Source: Paractinoplanes durhamensis (GTDB taxonomy: Bacteria; Actinomycetota; Actinomycetes; Mycobacteriales; Micromonosporaceae). From it: a stretch of DNA of 42,493 bases. Every line of letters begins with the position of its first letter. Positions within the stretch are counted from its first letter, which is position 1. Position numbers and translations under genes: made by a program. This document shows positions 41,407 to 42,493 of the stretch, in pieces. The notes beneath the pieces are model-generated. The model searched no databases. It saw only the letters and a list, made by a program, of their open reading frames with translations, and was not told the DNA's origin. The DNA lies in NCBI RefSeq assembly GCF_016862175.1, contig NZ_BOML01000096.1, forward strand, positions 1 to 42,493. The letters run 5' to 3'.

Positions 41407-41420
41407 ACACCGTATAGTGT
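41407..41420. promoter_or_regulatory. Short palindrome and -10 element between tetR and the hydrolase gene
   Basis: ACAC-CGTATA-GTGT is a 4-6-4 inverted repeat in the 26-bp divergent spacer. It includes TATAGT (41413-41418), a -10-like hexamer seven bases before the hydrolase ATG, fitting a leaderless transcript. Reading the other way, TATACG could serve tetR. A TetR dimer here would block both genes. Confidence 0.5.
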
Positions 41421-41425
41421 TTTGC

Positions 41426-42280
41426 ATGCCTACCGCACGACTGCACGACGACGCACCGATCGAGGTAACCGTGCTCGGCGCCGGCCCGGCAGTGCTGCTG
41501 CCGGTCAGCACCCGAGTGCTCGACGGCCCCGAGGCCGAGCAGATGCGAGCCTGGGGCGCCGACCCCAACCTGGGCCACCACCTGGCGACCGGCCTGGAGG
41601 CGGCCGGTTTCCGAGTGATCACCGCCGACTACGAGGGCCACCTGGCGGCGCATCCCCAACCCCGTACCCTCAATGCCGCAACCCTCGCCGCCGACCTCCT
41701 GGCCATCGCCGACGCCGCAGGCGAAAGGCGTTTCGCCTACTACGGCTACTCATGGCTGGCCCTGGCGGGCCTGCAGCTGGCCATCCGCACCGACCGCGTG
41801 ACGGCACTGGCGATGGGCGGTTTCCCACCGCTGGGCGGCCCCTACGCCGCGATGCTCGCGGTGACCGAGGCGACCTACCGGATGGCCGTGACAAACGCCG
41901 AAAACCCACCGGCCCAGGTCGCAACACCCGAACCCGGCGATTGGGACAGCGCCGACATGACGCTGAGCCCCGACCAGACAAGGCAGTATTTGTCGCTGTA
42001 CGAGTCCTTGACCGACTTCTCCGACAAAGCAGCAGTGGCCACCTTGCCGCCGATCCCACGCTTGGCGTTCGCGGGGGAGAAGGACACCATCGTCTACGGC
42101 CCGAAGTGGGGCGACACGGTGGTAGACATCGTCGGCCCCCTGATCGCCAACCAGACCGCACTGACCACCGCCGGCTGGCGAGTAGAGATCATCCCGGCCG
42201 CCGACCACATGGCCGCCATGCAGGCAGCCGTCGTCCTCCCACTACTGACCGATTGGCTGCAGCACCCGCAGCCCGAATAG
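41426..42280 (+). CDS. Alpha/beta hydrolase
   Basis: A 284-aa alpha/beta-hydrolase-fold protein. The nucleophile elbow is YYGYSWLALAG (serine at about residue 111), the acid is probably the Asp of FAGEKDTIVYG (about 218), and the base is the His of AADHMAAM (about 262). No signal peptide, so cytosolic. The substrate is unknown. The ATG at 41426 is chosen over GTG at 41417 because the conserved N-terminus (PTARLHDDAPIEVTVLGAG) begins there and TATAGT lies seven bases upstream. It shares a 26-bp spacer with the divergent TetR gene, a common arrangement in which the hydrolase acts on the regulator's ligand or a related compound. Confidence 0.87.
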   Translation: MPTARLHDDAPIEVTVLGAGPAVLLPVSTRVLDGPEAEQMRAWGADPNLGHHLATGLEAAGFRVITADYEGHLAAHPQPRTLNAATLAADLLAIADAAGERRFAYYGYSWLALAGLQLAIRTDRVTALAMGGFPPLGGPYAAMLAVTEATYRMAVTNAENPPAQVATPEPGDWDSADMTLSPDQTRQYLSLYESLTDFSDKAAVATLPPIPRLAFAGEKDTIVYGPKWGDTVVDIVGPLIANQTALTTAGWRVEIIPAADHMAAMQAAVVLPLLTDWLQHPQPE

Positions 42281-42400
42281 CTTCCGGGGCTCGGCACCCG
42301 GACCCGCGTCGCCGCACGCTCGGCGGCACCCACCCGATGCCCGAGGCGCGCGCCGCGCAGCCGAGCAGGACCTCGCTGCCATAGTCGGCCGCGCAGCACC

Positions 42401-42493
42401 GGGCCAGCCTGCCGGGCCAGCCTGCCGGGCCAGCCTGCCGGGCCAGCCTGCCGGGCCAGCCTGCCGGGCCAGCCTGCCGGGCCAGCCTGCCGG
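42401..42493. repeat. 13-bp tandem repeat running off the right edge
   Basis: Seven complete identical copies of GGGCCAGCCTGCC plus two bases of an eighth, cut by the window end. It starts 120 bp after the hydrolase stop; the stretch 42281-42400 shows no gene. Identity of all copies indicates recent expansion or active homogenisation. Each unit contains the near-palindrome GGCCAGCC. Confidence 0.93.

Noticed and set aside
42401..42493. CRISPR array
   Set aside because: Contiguous 13-mers without spacers.

Overview
This window is high-GC actinobacterial chromosome, most likely Actinoplanes or a close relative in the Micromonosporaceae. The evidence is the strong third-position GC, the frequent GTG starts and one TTG start, the egtABCD ergothioneine operon, SigK/RskA, PhoD, the many c-di-GMP proteins and minor type IV pilins. 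The genus is inferred from gene content and was not tested by a search. No rRNA, tRNA, CRISPR array, transposase or integrase was seen.

Layout. 1-575: gene-poor, relatively AT-rich stretch ending in nine copies of a 10-bp repeat. 576-4464: an SDR oxidoreductase, then two tandem paralogous membrane diguanylate cyclases. 4459-10044 (minus): ergothioneine operon egtA-egtB-egtC-egtD with 1- or 4-nt overlaps, followed on the same strand by sigK-rskA. 10315-15058 (plus): a short upstream ORF coupled to a three-gene surface-glycan-like operon (family-2 glycosyltransferase, unknown 280-aa protein, methyltransferase-like coiled-coil protein), closed by a hairpin. 15177-20023 (plus): HisC-like aminotransferase followed by three consecutive perfect hairpins, DedA protein, PhoD phosphatase behind a PHO-box-like repeat, and 4-hydroxybenzoate hydroxylase. 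20027-22672 (minus): GAF histidine kinase, Asp-box propeller, MoaD-like protein. 22760-27133 (plus): FMN reductase, then an overlapping three-gene operon of pilin-like proteins carrying putative-Ig and ricin-type lectin regions. 27120-34307: a periplasmic-binding-protein/GGDEF sensor, a NodS-like methyltransferase, a GlxA-type regulator, a DUF2269 protein, an orphan sugar-binding lipoprotein with CRP-like sites, and a membrane GGDEF-EAL protein. 34326-37556: a 1076-aa NACHT STAND ATPase resembling bacterial NLR immune proteins. 37606-40241 (minus): DUF3500 protein plus HupE/UreJ-type membrane protein. 40500-42280: TetR regulator and divergent alpha/beta hydrolase. The right edge lies in a 13-bp tandem repeat.

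Themes. There are four c-di-GMP proteins. Two cyclases lack the inhibitory I-site, one keeps it, and the GGDEF-EAL protein has lost a GGDEF metal ligand while keeping its EAL residues, so it is probably a phosphodiesterase. One cyclase overlaps the lectin-pilin operon tail to tail, suggesting but not proving a link between c-di-GMP and surface adhesion. SigK keeps two cysteines spaced like the reported redox pair of M. tuberculosis SigK and lies next to ergothioneine genes, suggesting a thiol/redox module. CRP-like palindromes lie in front of egtA/the glycan operon and of the sugar-binding protein. Several genes have a -10-like hexamer 6-8 nt before the start codon and no Shine-Dalgarno sequence, as expected for leaderless mRNAs. 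The best candidates for undescribed biology are the lectin/Ig minor-pilin operon, the kinase/propeller/MoaD cluster, the uORF-led glycan operon and the NLR-like ATPase.
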